NCBI GenBank assembly: GCA_025352565.1
Contig: JANXTF010000085.1
Span: forward strand, 1 to 39,414
DNA: 39,414 bases
From: Rhodospirillales bacterium
Lineage (GTDB): Bacteria; Pseudomonadota; Alphaproteobacteria; Acetobacterales; Acetobacteraceae
Reading direction: 5' to 3'
The notes beneath the pieces are model-generated. The model saw only the letters and a list, made by a program, of their open reading frames with translations. It searched no databases and had not been told where the DNA came from. This document shows positions 8,005 through 15,394 of the stretch, piece after piece. Each line of letters starts with the position of its first letter. Within the stretch, counting starts at the first letter, position 1. Both the position numbers and the translations under genes were made by a program.

Positions 8005-8979
8005 GTGAAGGTCGCGATTTTCGGCGCCGGCGCCATCGGCGGCTTCATGGGGGTGCGGCTGGCGCAGGCGGGCGCGGATGTGACGTTCGTGGCCCGCGGG
8101 CCGCATCTGGCCGCGATGCAGGCCCATGGCGTGACGCTGGAAAGCGGCGGCGAACGCGTGACGGTGCATCCGCGCTGCGTCGGCGACGCGGCCGAGGCGG
8201 GCGGGCAGGATTACGTGGTGGTGACGCTGAAGGCGCATTCCCTGCCAGCGGCGGCGCCCGCGATCGCCGCGATGCTGGCGCCGGATGGCGCGGTGGTGAC
8301 GGCGGTGAACGGCGTGCCGTACTGGTACTTCCATGGGCTGGCGGGTCCGTGGGCCGACCGGCGGATCGAGAGCGTCGATCCGGGCGGCGCGGTGTGGCGG
8401 CATCTGCCGCCGGAGCGGGCGATCGGGTGCGTGGTCTATCCGGCCGCCGAGGTGTCGGCGCCGTCTGTTATATCGCATACCTATGGCGACCGCTTCAGCC
8501 TCGGCGAGCCCGATGGAAGCCGCTCCGAGAGGGTACGGAAATTGTCGGAAATGCTCATTTCCGGGGGGTTGAAGGCCCCGATTCGGCCCCGAATCCGCGA
8601 CGAAATATGGGTGAAACTATGGGGCAATCTCACGTTCAACCCGGTTTCAGCCCTCACCGGCGCCACGCTGGACCGGCTGACCGGGGAGCCCGATCTGCGG
8701 CAATTATGCCGGTCGATGATGGTCGAGGCGCAAGCGGTGGCCGCGGCGCTCGGGGTGAAATTCGCGGTTTCGCTGGACCAGCGGATCGCGGGGGCCGCCG
8801 GCGTGGGCGCGCATAAAACCTCGATGTTGCAAGACCTTGAGCGCGGCCGGCCGATGGAAATCGATGCGCTGCTGGGGGCGGTGGTGGAGTTGGGCGGCCT
8901 CACCGGCCAGCCCATGCCGATCTGTGCCAGCGTGCTGGCGCTGGTGCGCGAAAGGGGCAGGCAGGCGGGGTGCTATTGA
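8005..8979 (+). CDS. panE: 2-dehydropantoate 2-reductase family protein (PanE-like)
   Basis: PanE reduces ketopantoate to pantoate with NADPH in pantothenate synthesis; many homologues act on other 2-keto acids. GTG 8005 opens KVAIFGAGAIGGFMGVRLAQAG, a Rossmann GxGxxG start exactly placed for the family. The block IRDEIWVKLWGNLTFNPVSALTGAT holds the conserved lysine and asparagine of the active site. The C-terminal helical part ends with HKTSMLQDLERGRPMEIDAL, a strong ketopantoate reductase signature with the catalytic glutamate region. The 324-residue length is normal. The gene follows the acyl-CoA synthetase by 10 bp, likely one operon. It may serve a catabolic 2-keto acid rather than pantothenate, since proteobacteria often carry several paralogues. 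Confidence 0.85.
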   Translation: MKVAIFGAGAIGGFMGVRLAQAGADVTFVARGPHLAAMQAHGVTLESGGERVTVHPRCVGDAAEAGGQDYVVVTLKAHSLPAAAPAIAAMLAPDGAVVTAVNGVPYWYFHGLAGPWADRRIESVDPGGAVWRHLPPERAIGCVVYPAAEVSAPSVISHTYGDRFSLGEPDGSRSERVRKLSEMLISGGLKAPIRPRIRDEIWVKLWGNLTFNPVSALTGATLDRLTGEPDLRQLCRSMMVEAQAVAAALGVKFAVSLDQRIAGAAGVGAHKTSMLQDLERGRPMEIDALLGAVVELGGLTGQPMPICASVLALVRERGRQAGCY

Positions 8980-8999
8980 GGCGCGGCCTCTGATCAAAC

Positions 9000-9527
9000 T
9001 CACCCACCCAGTATTCCCAAACGTTTGAATGCCGCTACGGTTGCCGGCTTCAATGTCCACTTGTGCGAGATATTTGAAGCTCTTGCTGGGTCTTTGACTC
9101 GTTCGAGATCGCAAATTGTTCCACACCAAAACACATCATCTCGTTCAGCCACGTAGACAGGCTTGGGAAGATTGTCCGAACGAGCCTTGCACATTGTGCC
9201 GATGATGAGATGCACCGCGTTGGGCCCCGAGTGGCCCATAACGACAGCCAGCCCATGTCCGTCCAAGCCAGGATTCGCGAATATAGCCTGTAGCGCCCCT
9301 CGCTGGGCTTCGTTGGGCGGCTCTTCCGCAAATGCACGCACTATTTGATTCTCCAAAGTATCTCTCAACCTGCTTTGAAGCTCAGATTCAATCGCAAGAG
9401 TTATCATCTCACGCTCTCTAACAGGAAACCGCTTTGCATCCTCATTAAGTTTCAAAAGCGACCTGCGAGAACGGGATAGAATTGATTGAAGTGCCTTCTG
9501 CAGCTCTTCTGGCTTTATCTCAAACAT
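9000..9527 (-). CDS. Unknown protein, AT-rich gene at the end of the MotA/MotB-like operon
   Basis: I do not recognise this 175-residue protein. The chosen start, ATG 9527, has a GGGAG ribosome site six to seven bases ahead, better than an upstream ATG at 9584. The first 80 residues are charged and helical (KPEELQKALQSIL, then LLKLNEDAKRFPVREREMITL). The second half looks like a small alpha/beta domain with GLAVVMGHSGPNAVHLIIG and an FWCGTICDLERV segment containing a cysteine. No signal peptide or membrane helix is visible. Base composition is far below the neighbours (for example 28 of 60 G+C in 9421-9480), and the 57-bp leader is richer still in A+T. It was probably acquired by transfer and inserted just behind the MotB-like gene. 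Confidence 0.75.
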   Translation of the reverse strand: MFEIKPEELQKALQSILSRSRRSLLKLNEDAKRFPVREREMITLAIESELQSRLRDTLENQIVRAFAEEPPNEAQRGALQAIFANPGLDGHGLAVVMGHSGPNAVHLIIGTMCKARSDNLPKPVYVAERDDVFWCGTICDLERVKDPARASNISHKWTLKPATVAAFKRLGILGG

Positions 9528-9584
9528 TAATAACTCCCGTGAAAATTCTGTGATTTTTCTATGACGAAATAAAACAGAAAACAC

Positions 9585-10988
9585 TCACCTGTCGGTCAGC
9601 CTGATCTCGATGCGCCGGTTCTTGGCGTAGGCCTCCGTTGTGTCGTTCGGATCGAGCGGCTGGTTGTCGCCAAACCCCGTCGCGGCCAGCCGGTTTGCCG
9701 GAATGCCGTCCGATATCAGCAGCTTGACCACGTTGATGGCCCGTTGCGACGACAGCTCCCAGTTCGAGGCGAAGCGTCCGCCGGTGAGGTTCTGGCGATC
9801 GGCATGGCCGTCGATGCGGAGAATCCAGTTCAGCCCGGACGGGATCTGCGTGCCGATCGCCTTCAGAGTGGTCGCCAGCTTGCCGATTTCGTCCTGCCCC
9901 GCGCCGCTCATCTCGGCGCTGCCGGCCGGGAACAGAACCTCGCTCTGGAACACGAAGCGGTCGCCAACCACCTGAATACCCGGGCGGTTGGCCAACACTT
10001 CGCGGAGCTTGCCGAAGAACTCGCTGCGGTAGCTCTGGAGTTCCTCGACCTTCTGGGCCAAGGCGGCATTGAGGCGCGAGCCGAGATTGGCGATTTGGGT
10101 GTTCTTGTCCTTGGCGGAGGCCTCCGACGCGTCGAGCGCGATCGCGATACTTGCCATTTGCGCGCGCAATTCATCGACCTGACGGGTCAGCAGCGCCACT
10201 TGCGCGCGGGCGGAGTCGCCGAGCTTCTGCTGGTCGCCCAGTTGTGCCTGCACCGCCGCCCGCCGCTCGGCTTCCGTGGTGGCGCGCACCGCCGCGTCCT
10301 GCGCCTGGCGTTCCAACTGGTCCCGCAACGCCGACAAGGCGCGCACCTGCTCGGCCATTTTCGCGAGATCGGACAGACGGGCCTCGATGGTCGCCTTGTT
10401 GGCGATCACGGTGCGGTCGAGTTCGGCCGCCTGCCTGCGCATTTCGTCGCGTTGCCGGCGGGCCTCGGCCGCCTGTGCCGCGACGGCGGCGGCATCGCGG
10501 CCCACCACGTCGGTTTTACGGGCGGAATCAGCGAGTTGGGCCTGAAGCTGGTCGGTGCGCGCGGTGGCCGACTGGGCCTGCAAAGCGGTGTCGGCGAGCC
10601 TGGCCGACAAAATGTCGCGCTCGGCCTTCAACCCGTCGCGCTCCGAGGCCACCCGATCGGACTGCATCCGCAACGCCGCCATCTGCTGCGTCAGCCCATC
10701 GCGCACCGAGGTGGCGGCCTGCAATTCGCGGCCGAGTTGGGCCACCGAGAGCTTCAACTCGGTGCTCTGCCCGCGTTCCAGCGACAGCATGTCGGTCATC
10801 TCGGCCATCTGGCGGTTCAGCCGGTCCAGCGCCCGGTCCCGCCCGGACAGCGCCACCGACAGGAAGGCCTGCGCCAGCACGAACACCAAAAGCACGAAGA
10901 TGATGACCATCAGCAGCGTGGACAGCGCGTCCACATAGCCGGGCCACGGGTTCAGGCTGTCGTTGGTGCTCCGCCGGCGGAGTGCCAT
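9585..10988 (-). CDS. MotB-like protein: membrane anchor, long coiled coil, OmpA peptidoglycan-binding domain
   Basis: This is the likely stator partner of the upstream MotA/TolQ-like channel, coupling ion flow to a periplasmic domain on peptidoglycan. The 467 residues hold one membrane helix at about 21-45 (ALSTLLMVIIFVLLVFVLAQ), preceded by Asp20 where MotB and ExbD carry the proton-binding aspartate. Residues 55-310 form a very long heptad-rich coiled coil. An OmpA/MotB C-terminal domain follows with SEVLFPAGSAEM, RIDGHADRQNL, SSQRAINVVKLLISDGIP and AKNRRIEIRL, all characteristic. MotB lacks such a long coil. The gene starts 13 bp after the MotA-like stop. There are no flagellar genes nearby, so an envelope role is more likely than flagellar rotation. 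Confidence 0.88.
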   Translation of the reverse strand: MALRRRSTNDSLNPWPGYVDALSTLLMVIIFVLLVFVLAQAFLSVALSGRDRALDRLNRQMAEMTDMLSLERGQSTELKLSVAQLGRELQAATSVRDGLTQQMAALRMQSDRVASERDGLKAERDILSARLADTALQAQSATARTDQLQAQLADSARKTDVVGRDAAAVAAQAAEARRQRDEMRRQAAELDRTVIANKATIEARLSDLAKMAEQVRALSALRDQLERQAQDAAVRATTEAERRAAVQAQLGDQQKLGDSARAQVALLTRQVDELRAQMASIAIALDASEASAKDKNTQIANLGSRLNAALAQKVEELQSYRSEFFGKLREVLANRPGIQVVGDRFVFQSEVLFPAGSAEMSGAGQDEIGKLATTLKAIGTQIPSGLNWILRIDGHADRQNLTGGRFASNWELSSQRAINVVKLLISDGIPANRLAATGFGDNQPLDPNDTTEAYAKNRRIEIRLTDR

Positions 10989-11001
10989 CAGAGGGGGGCC
11001 A

Positions 11002-12159
11002 TCAGCGCGGCTGGTCCTCCGCGAGTGCCGCGATGGTGCGGGTCAACACGCGGATATCGCTGCGCAATTCGGCGGTGGTCTGGGTGCGGCCCTGCTCACT
11101 CTCGGTCAAAAGACGCTGCAGGCCGAGTTCGATGTTGCGCAAATGCGCCCGCGCCACATCGTCATGCACCGCGTCGGCCCGGCTGTCGCCCAGCCGCTGC
11201 AACGCGGGCGCCAGCGCCTGCTGGCTCTCGGCGATGCGCAGCATCAGCTGCTGGTTGGCGCGCATCGTGTCGGTGAGCGCCCCAAGCCGCTCGGTCAGGC
11301 CCACCAGCGCCTGGTTGGCCTCGCGCCTGCCGTCTTCGCCGCGCCCCAGCGTGCGCTGCAATTCCTCCATGTTCTCGGCCGTCTGCTCCAGCAGCGCCTG
11401 CACATAGACCGGAATGGAGGCCTCGCCGTCGCCCCCCAGGGCACCCGAGGAAAGCCGGGTCATGCCGGCCAGCCACTCCTCCAACTCGTTGAAGAAGCGG
11501 TTCTGCGCCTGGCCGGCGGTGAGGTCGAGGAAGCCCAGCACCAGCGCGCCCGCGAGGCCGAGCATCGAGGACGAGAACGCCGTGCCCATGCCCTGCAGCG
11601 GCCGCGCCAGACCCGATTTCAGCTGGTCGCACTGCGCGTTGATGTCGCCCGAGCCGACCGACATGCCGGTGATGACGTCGCCCACCGAATGCACCGTGAG
11701 CAGCAATCCCCAGAACGTGCCCAGCAGGCCAAGGAAGATCAGCAGGCCGGTCATGTAGCGCGACAATTCGCGGCTTTCGTCGAGCCGGCTGGCGAGGCTG
11801 TCGAGCAGCGAGCGCGTGGCGGCGGCGGAAAGCGTCATCCGATCGGCCCCGTCGCGCGTTTTGCCCGCCCTGCTGGCGAGCATGCTGGCCATGGGAGCCA
11901 GCAGGCGCGGCGGCGGAATGGCGGCGAGCCGGGTGCGGGCGCGCTGGAAGGTTTCCAGCCAGGTCACCTCGGGCGACAGCCGCGCCACCTGCAGGATGTT
12001 CCACGCGACGCCCAGCAGCAGCACCAGCACGATCAGGCTGTTCAGCAGCACGTTGGCCTCAAACGCCGACAGCAGCGCGCCCGACAGCAGCGCCGCCACC
12101 ACGAGCACGCCGGCGAGGAAGCCGAGCATGCGGATCAGATAGGTGGTCGGACGGGTCAT
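11002..12159 (-). CDS. MotA/TolQ/ExbB-family proton channel protein
   Basis: Proteins of this family form the ion-conducting ring around MotB/TolR/ExbD anchors. The 385 residues show helices near 11-33 and 40-58, then the conserved pair around 137-155 (MTGLLIFLGLLGTFWGLLLTV) and 195-215 (GMGTAFSSSMLGLAGALVLGFLD). The GLLGTFWGL and MGTAFSSSMLGL motifs are diagnostic for MotA/TolQ/ExbB. A long soluble tail of about 160 residues rich in Q, E and R follows. The start overlaps the stop of the upstream OmpA-like gene as ATGA. It is larger than TolQ or ExbB and has an extended tail, so it belongs to the poorly characterised MotA-like group and not to a TonB or Tol system. Confidence 0.88.
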   Translation of the reverse strand: MTRPTTYLIRMLGFLAGVLVVAALLSGALLSAFEANVLLNSLIVLVLLLGVAWNILQVARLSPEVTWLETFQRARTRLAAIPPPRLLAPMASMLASRAGKTRDGADRMTLSAAATRSLLDSLASRLDESRELSRYMTGLLIFLGLLGTFWGLLLTVHSVGDVITGMSVGSGDINAQCDQLKSGLARPLQGMGTAFSSSMLGLAGALVLGFLDLTAGQAQNRFFNELEEWLAGMTRLSSGALGGDGEASIPVYVQALLEQTAENMEELQRTLGRGEDGRREANQALVGLTERLGALTDTMRANQQLMLRIAESQQALAPALQRLGDSRADAVHDDVARAHLRNIELGLQRLLTESEQGRTQTTAELRSDIRVLTRTIAALAEDQPR

Positions 12160-12998
12160 CGGCGGGGCGGTTCCGGCGGTTTGGCCTGGGGCGGCGTCTG
12201 CCCGGGAGCTTGCGGCCCGGGCGCCTGGAGCACGGGAGCTTGCGGCACCGGCGCCACGGAAGGTGCCGGCTCGGGCGGCGCCGCGACCACGATATCCACC
12301 CGGTCGGCCGGCCCCTCGGCAAAGGCGGGTGTGGTGGTGCCCAGCGCCTTCACGTAGATGCGCACGGAGGGGATGCCCTCCGCGATCAGCACGCTGCGCA
12401 CCGCCAGCGCCCGCGCCAGCGACAGCCGGCGCGCCACCGAGGCATCGTCGGGCGTGCCGGCGGCGAACGCGCTCACGGTGACGGTGGTGTTCGGTCCCTG
12501 GGGCGCGCCATGCACGGTGGCGCGAATGGCGGCCTCGGTGGCCGGGTTCAGGTCCGAGACGCCCGCGCCGAAGGTGATGCGCTGGCCACCGGCGATGGCC
12601 GCGGCGATCCCTGGCGCCGTGGCCACGACGGGCGCCGGCGAGGGCGGCGGCGCCGGGCGCACCGGCACCGCGATCGGCGGCGGCACAACCGGCGTGGCCG
12701 GCGGCCTGGGCGGCACCACGGGCGCCACCTTCGCAGGCGGCTTTGCCGGAGCGGGCACTGGTTTGGCGGCGGGCACCGGTTTGCCGGCGGGCACCGGTTT
12801 GGCAGCGGGTGCCGGCCTGGCAGCGGGCGCCGGCCTCGCGGCGGGCTGCAGCGGCACCAGCGCGCGCGGGTCCACCGTCGCCTGGGCCAGCGCGAAATGC
12901 GGCAAGGCGACACCGAAAAGCAAGGCGCGGAACAGGACGGTTCGGACGAATCGTGGGGTCATTGGCATGTCGCGGCGGACCCTAGCGGGGTTCGCCAT
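12156..12998 (-). CDS. Secreted proline/alanine-rich protein with OmpA-like domain
   Basis: This is the first gene of the MotA/MotB-like operon. ATG 12998 follows a strong GGGGGGAGA ribosome site. The N-terminus has a somewhat long basic stretch, then a signal peptide core (RTVLFRALLFGVALPHFALA). Next comes a long PA-rich linker with five ARPAPA/AKPVPA six-residue repeats. The region about residues 130-250 (QRITFGAGVSDLNPATEAAI, TVTVSAFAAGTPDDASVARRLSLARALAVRSVLIAEGI, SVRIYVKALG, ADRVDIVV) resembles the OmpA/MotB fold that binds peptidoglycan. A second PQAPG-rich tail ends the protein. It could bridge membrane and cell wall and work with the two downstream stator-like proteins. I find no named family for the whole protein. 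Confidence 0.75.
   Translation of the reverse strand: MANPARVRRDMPMTPRFVRTVLFRALLFGVALPHFALAQATVDPRALVPLQPAARPAPAARPAPAAKPVPAGKPVPAAKPVPAPAKPPAKVAPVVPPRPPATPVVPPPIAVPVRPAPPPSPAPVVATAPGIAAAIAGGQRITFGAGVSDLNPATEAAIRATVHGAPQGPNTTVTVSAFAAGTPDDASVARRLSLARALAVRSVLIAEGIPSVRIYVKALGTTTPAFAEGPADRVDIVVAAPPEPAPSVAPVPQAPVLQAPGPQAPGQTPPQAKPPEPPRR
12751..12840 (-). repeat. Five 18-bp tandem repeats in the OmpA-like gene linker
   Basis: Five units of 18 bp (12751-12768, 12769-12786, 12787-12804, 12805-12822, 12823-12840) begin GCGGGC or GCGGGT on the plus strand and diverge slightly from one another. On the coding strand they give ARPAPA, ARPAPA, AKPVPA, GKPVPA and AKPVPA. This is a flexible periplasmic spacer whose length can change by unit gain or loss. 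Confidence 0.85.
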
Positions 12999-13040
12999 CA
13001 AAATCTCCCCCCTCTCCCGCGTCTGCGGCGGCGCCCCCAA

Positions 13041-13520
13041 TCAGGTCCGCGCGATCAGCGCCATGGCCGGCAGCGCCAGATGCGCCAGCAGCTTCACATG
13101 GGCGACATGCGCCTCGGTGTAATGCCCGGCCCGATGCAGCAGGTTCAGCGTGCCCAGGGTCTGCCCGCGCCAGCGCACCGGCATGTTCAGCACGCTTTCG
13201 CAACCCAGCGACCAGATGAGCTCGTGGTCATAGAACACATCGCGGATGTCCTCCTTGGTGCGGCCGATATAGGCCTCCCCGCCATGCACCACCTTCCGCA
13301 TCCACGCAGTCTGGTTCACCGGCTTGCGCCCGCCCACCGGGTAAGGCCCCGGCATATTGGAATAGAACCGCTCGCTCTGCTCGAGCGCCGGATGATGGAT
13401 CAGAATGGTGAACAATATATGACCGGGGGACGCCGCCAGCGCCGCGTCCACCGCGCGGAACGTCGCCTCCGGTTGCGCCGTCTCGGCATGGGCCGCCAGC
13501 ACGCTTTCGATCTCGTTCAT
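13041..13520 (-). CDS. Small GAF-domain protein
   Basis: GAF domains bind small ligands. This 159-residue protein is essentially one GAF domain: MNEIESVLAAHAE at the start, HILFTILIHH, RFYSNMP, AYIGRTKEDIRDVFYDHELIWSLGCESVLNMPVRWRGQTLGTLNLL, then a C-terminal helix. No output domain is attached. ATG 13520 overlaps the livM stop as ATGA, so it is translated with the transporter and is the last gene of the dihydropyrimidinase/ABC operon. It may sense the transported compound or a product, or have an enzymatic role. The domain call is good, the role is open. Confidence 0.8.
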   Translation of the reverse strand: MNEIESVLAAHAETAQPEATFRAVDAALAASPGHILFTILIHHPALEQSERFYSNMPGPYPVGGRKPVNQTAWMRKVVHGGEAYIGRTKEDIRDVFYDHELIWSLGCESVLNMPVRWRGQTLGTLNLLHRAGHYTEAHVAHVKLLAHLALPAMALIART

Positions 13521-14425
13521 AAAGCCTCCAGTTGCAAAACCCGCGTCCGCTCGGCCACCAGCCCCTGCGGCCGCCATGTGAGAATAACGATCAACGCCGT
13601 CCCGATCAGCGCCTCGCGCAAGGCGGCGATCTGCACCGGCGCCAGCCCCGGCAGCACGTCGTCGAGAAACCGCGTCCCCTCGGTCAGCGCGATCACCAGA
13701 ACCGCCCCCAGCATCGCGCCCCGCATCGTCCCGGTGCCGCCCGCCGTGAGCGCCAGCACGACATAGATCGTGATGAGCGGCTGGAACGCGTCGGGCGCCA
13801 CATAGCCGTTGTAATGCGCGTACAGCGCGCCCGCGAAGCCCAGCACGCCGGCCCCCAGCGCGAATGCGCGCACCTTGAACGCCAGCACGGGCTTGCCCGC
13901 AACCGCCGCCACCATCTCGTCCTCGCGGATCGCCCGCAGCACGCGCCCGAACGGCGAAGCCGACAGCCGCCCCAGCGCCAGCGCCGTGACCGCCACCACC
14001 CCCCAGATCAGCCCCGCGAACACCAGGTTGAACCCGAGCGGCGACAGCGCGCCCCGGAACGGTCCCGGAATGGCGGAAATCCCGTCCGTCCCCCCGGTCA
14101 GCCATATCTCGTTGGATGCCGTCAGCCGCACGATCTCGGAAAATCCCAGCGTCACGATCGCCAGGTAGTCTCCCTTCAGCCGCGCCGTCACCACCGCCAG
14201 CAGCGCCCCCGCGACCGACCCCGCGATCGCCGCCGCCCCCCACCCCACCAGCATCGGCACATGCAGCTTCACGCTCAACAGCGCGGCCGTGTAGGCGCCG
14301 ATGGCAAAGAACCCGACGAGGCCGAGATTGATCATCCCGGCCAGCCCCCATATCACGTTCAGCCCCAGCGCCATCAGCGCGTAGAACCCGGCGAACACCG
14401 CCATGGCGAGCAGATAGCTGGCCAT
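13517..14425 (-). CDS. livM: Branched-chain-type ABC transporter permease LivM
   Basis: This is an inner-membrane permease of the HAAT family of ABC importers. The 302 residues are hydrophobic with about nine to ten helices. The motifs GLNVIWGLAGMINLGLVGFFAIGAYTAALL near the N-terminus and GDYLAIVTLGFSEIVRL near residues 85-101 are standard LivM. AIREDEMVAAVAGKPVLAFKVRAFALGA near 190-215 is the cytoplasmic coupling loop that contacts the ATPases. Its start overlaps the livH stop by one base, and its stop overlaps the GAF gene start. The family does not define the substrate; the adjacent dihydropyrimidinase suggests a cyclic amide or ureide. Confidence 0.92.
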   Translation of the reverse strand: MASYLLAMAVFAGFYALMALGLNVIWGLAGMINLGLVGFFAIGAYTAALLSVKLHVPMLVGWGAAAIAGSVAGALLAVVTARLKGDYLAIVTLGFSEIVRLTASNEIWLTGGTDGISAIPGPFRGALSPLGFNLVFAGLIWGVVAVTALALGRLSASPFGRVLRAIREDEMVAAVAGKPVLAFKVRAFALGAGVLGFAGALYAHYNGYVAPDAFQPLITIYVVLALTAGGTGTMRGAMLGAVLVIALTEGTRFLDDVLPGLAPVQIAALREALIGTALIVILTWRPQGLVAERTRVLQLEAL

Positions 14426-15288
14426 CAGAAGGCGCGCTCGCCGAGCAGCCCGCGCGGCCGGAACGACAGCACCGCCAATATCGCCACGAACCCCACCGCC
14501 GTGCGGTATGCCGGGTCCAGCACCAGCAGCGACAATTCCTCGCCCACCCCCACCACGAACGCGCCCGCCACCGCGCCTGGGATGCTGCCAAGGCCGCCCA
14601 CCACGGCGGCGGCGAACACCGACAGCATGACCCGGAATCCGGTGAGCGGATCGACCGAGGTATCCAGCCCGATCAGCATCCCGCCATAGCCCGCGAGCCC
14701 CATGCCGGTGAACACCGCGATGCGCGCGACCGTGACCGCGTCGATGCCTTTCAGCGAAGCCAGCATCGGGTTGTCGGCCACCGCGCGCATCATCTTGCCG
14801 GTGCGGGTGAACGCCAGGAACAGGAACAGCGCCGCCATCGCCACCAGGGCGGCGCCGGCGTTCTCCACCTGCTGCGGCCCGATCCGCAAACCGGCCACCC
14901 GCCAGTCCCGCAGCACCGGCAGGTCGTAGCCCCGCAGATCATTGCCGAACCCGAAACGCACGCAGTTTTCCAGCACGATGGTGAGCGCCACCGACGCGAT
15001 CGCCAAGGTCAGCGGCCCCGAAAGCCGCAGCCGCCGCAAGGCGATCTCGTCGCTCGCGACACCGGCCACGCCCGCCGTCACGAACGCCGCCAGCAGCGAC
15101 GCCGGCAGCGGCAGCCCGAACCGCACATTGGCGACATAGCCGCCATAGGCCCCGATGGTGGCCAGACTCGCCACCGCGAAATTCGGAAACCGCAGCACGG
15201 CATAGATCGTGGTGAACCCGATCGCCGGCACCGCCAGCAGCGTGCCGGCGAGCAGGCCGTTGATCAGGAGTTGCAGGAGATCGGTCAA
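14425..15288 (-). CDS. livH: Branched-chain-type ABC transporter permease LivH
   Basis: This is the second membrane permease of the HAAT importer. It begins at TTG 15288, with a strong GGGGAGGTGAGG ribosome site seven bases ahead; no ATG is available at the expected N-terminus. The 287 residues contain the LivH blocks LLINGLLAGTLLAVPAIGFTTIYAVLRFPNFAVASL at the start and RTGKMMRAVADNPMLASLKGID near 165-186 as the coupling loop. GGLGSIPGAVAGAFVVGVGEELS follows near 235-257. It is followed directly by livM with a one-base overlap. The 106 bp upstream separate it from the binding-protein gene. Confidence 0.92.
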   Translation of the reverse strand: MTDLLQLLINGLLAGTLLAVPAIGFTTIYAVLRFPNFAVASLATIGAYGGYVANVRFGLPLPASLLAAFVTAGVAGVASDEIALRRLRLSGPLTLAIASVALTIVLENCVRFGFGNDLRGYDLPVLRDWRVAGLRIGPQQVENAGAALVAMAALFLFLAFTRTGKMMRAVADNPMLASLKGIDAVTVARIAVFTGMGLAGYGGMLIGLDTSVDPLTGFRVMLSVFAAAVVGGLGSIPGAVAGAFVVGVGEELSLLVLDPAYRTAVGFVAILAVLSFRPRGLLGERAF

Positions 15289-15394
15289 AGACGCCTCACC
15301 TCCCCGTTGCGGGCTGCCGTATTTCCCCTTCCCCCTTGTGGGCCTCCTTGCGGGGCCCCTTTTGGGCCTACCATGGGGAGAAGAAAACCGAGGA

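Noticed and set aside
9585-12159. Zorya anti-phage defence system (ZorA/ZorB) for the MotA/MotB-like pair
   Set aside because: ZorC/D/E-type genes are absent, ZorA's characteristic long tail is not matched, and the long coil is in the MotB-like protein instead. An operon with an OmpA-like first gene fits a chromosomal envelope complex better.
15289-15394. Rho-independent terminator between the binding-protein gene and livH
   Set aside because: The GC-rich, G-tract-rich stretch has short complementary pieces but no stable stem followed by a T run, and the downstream genes are clearly part of the same system.
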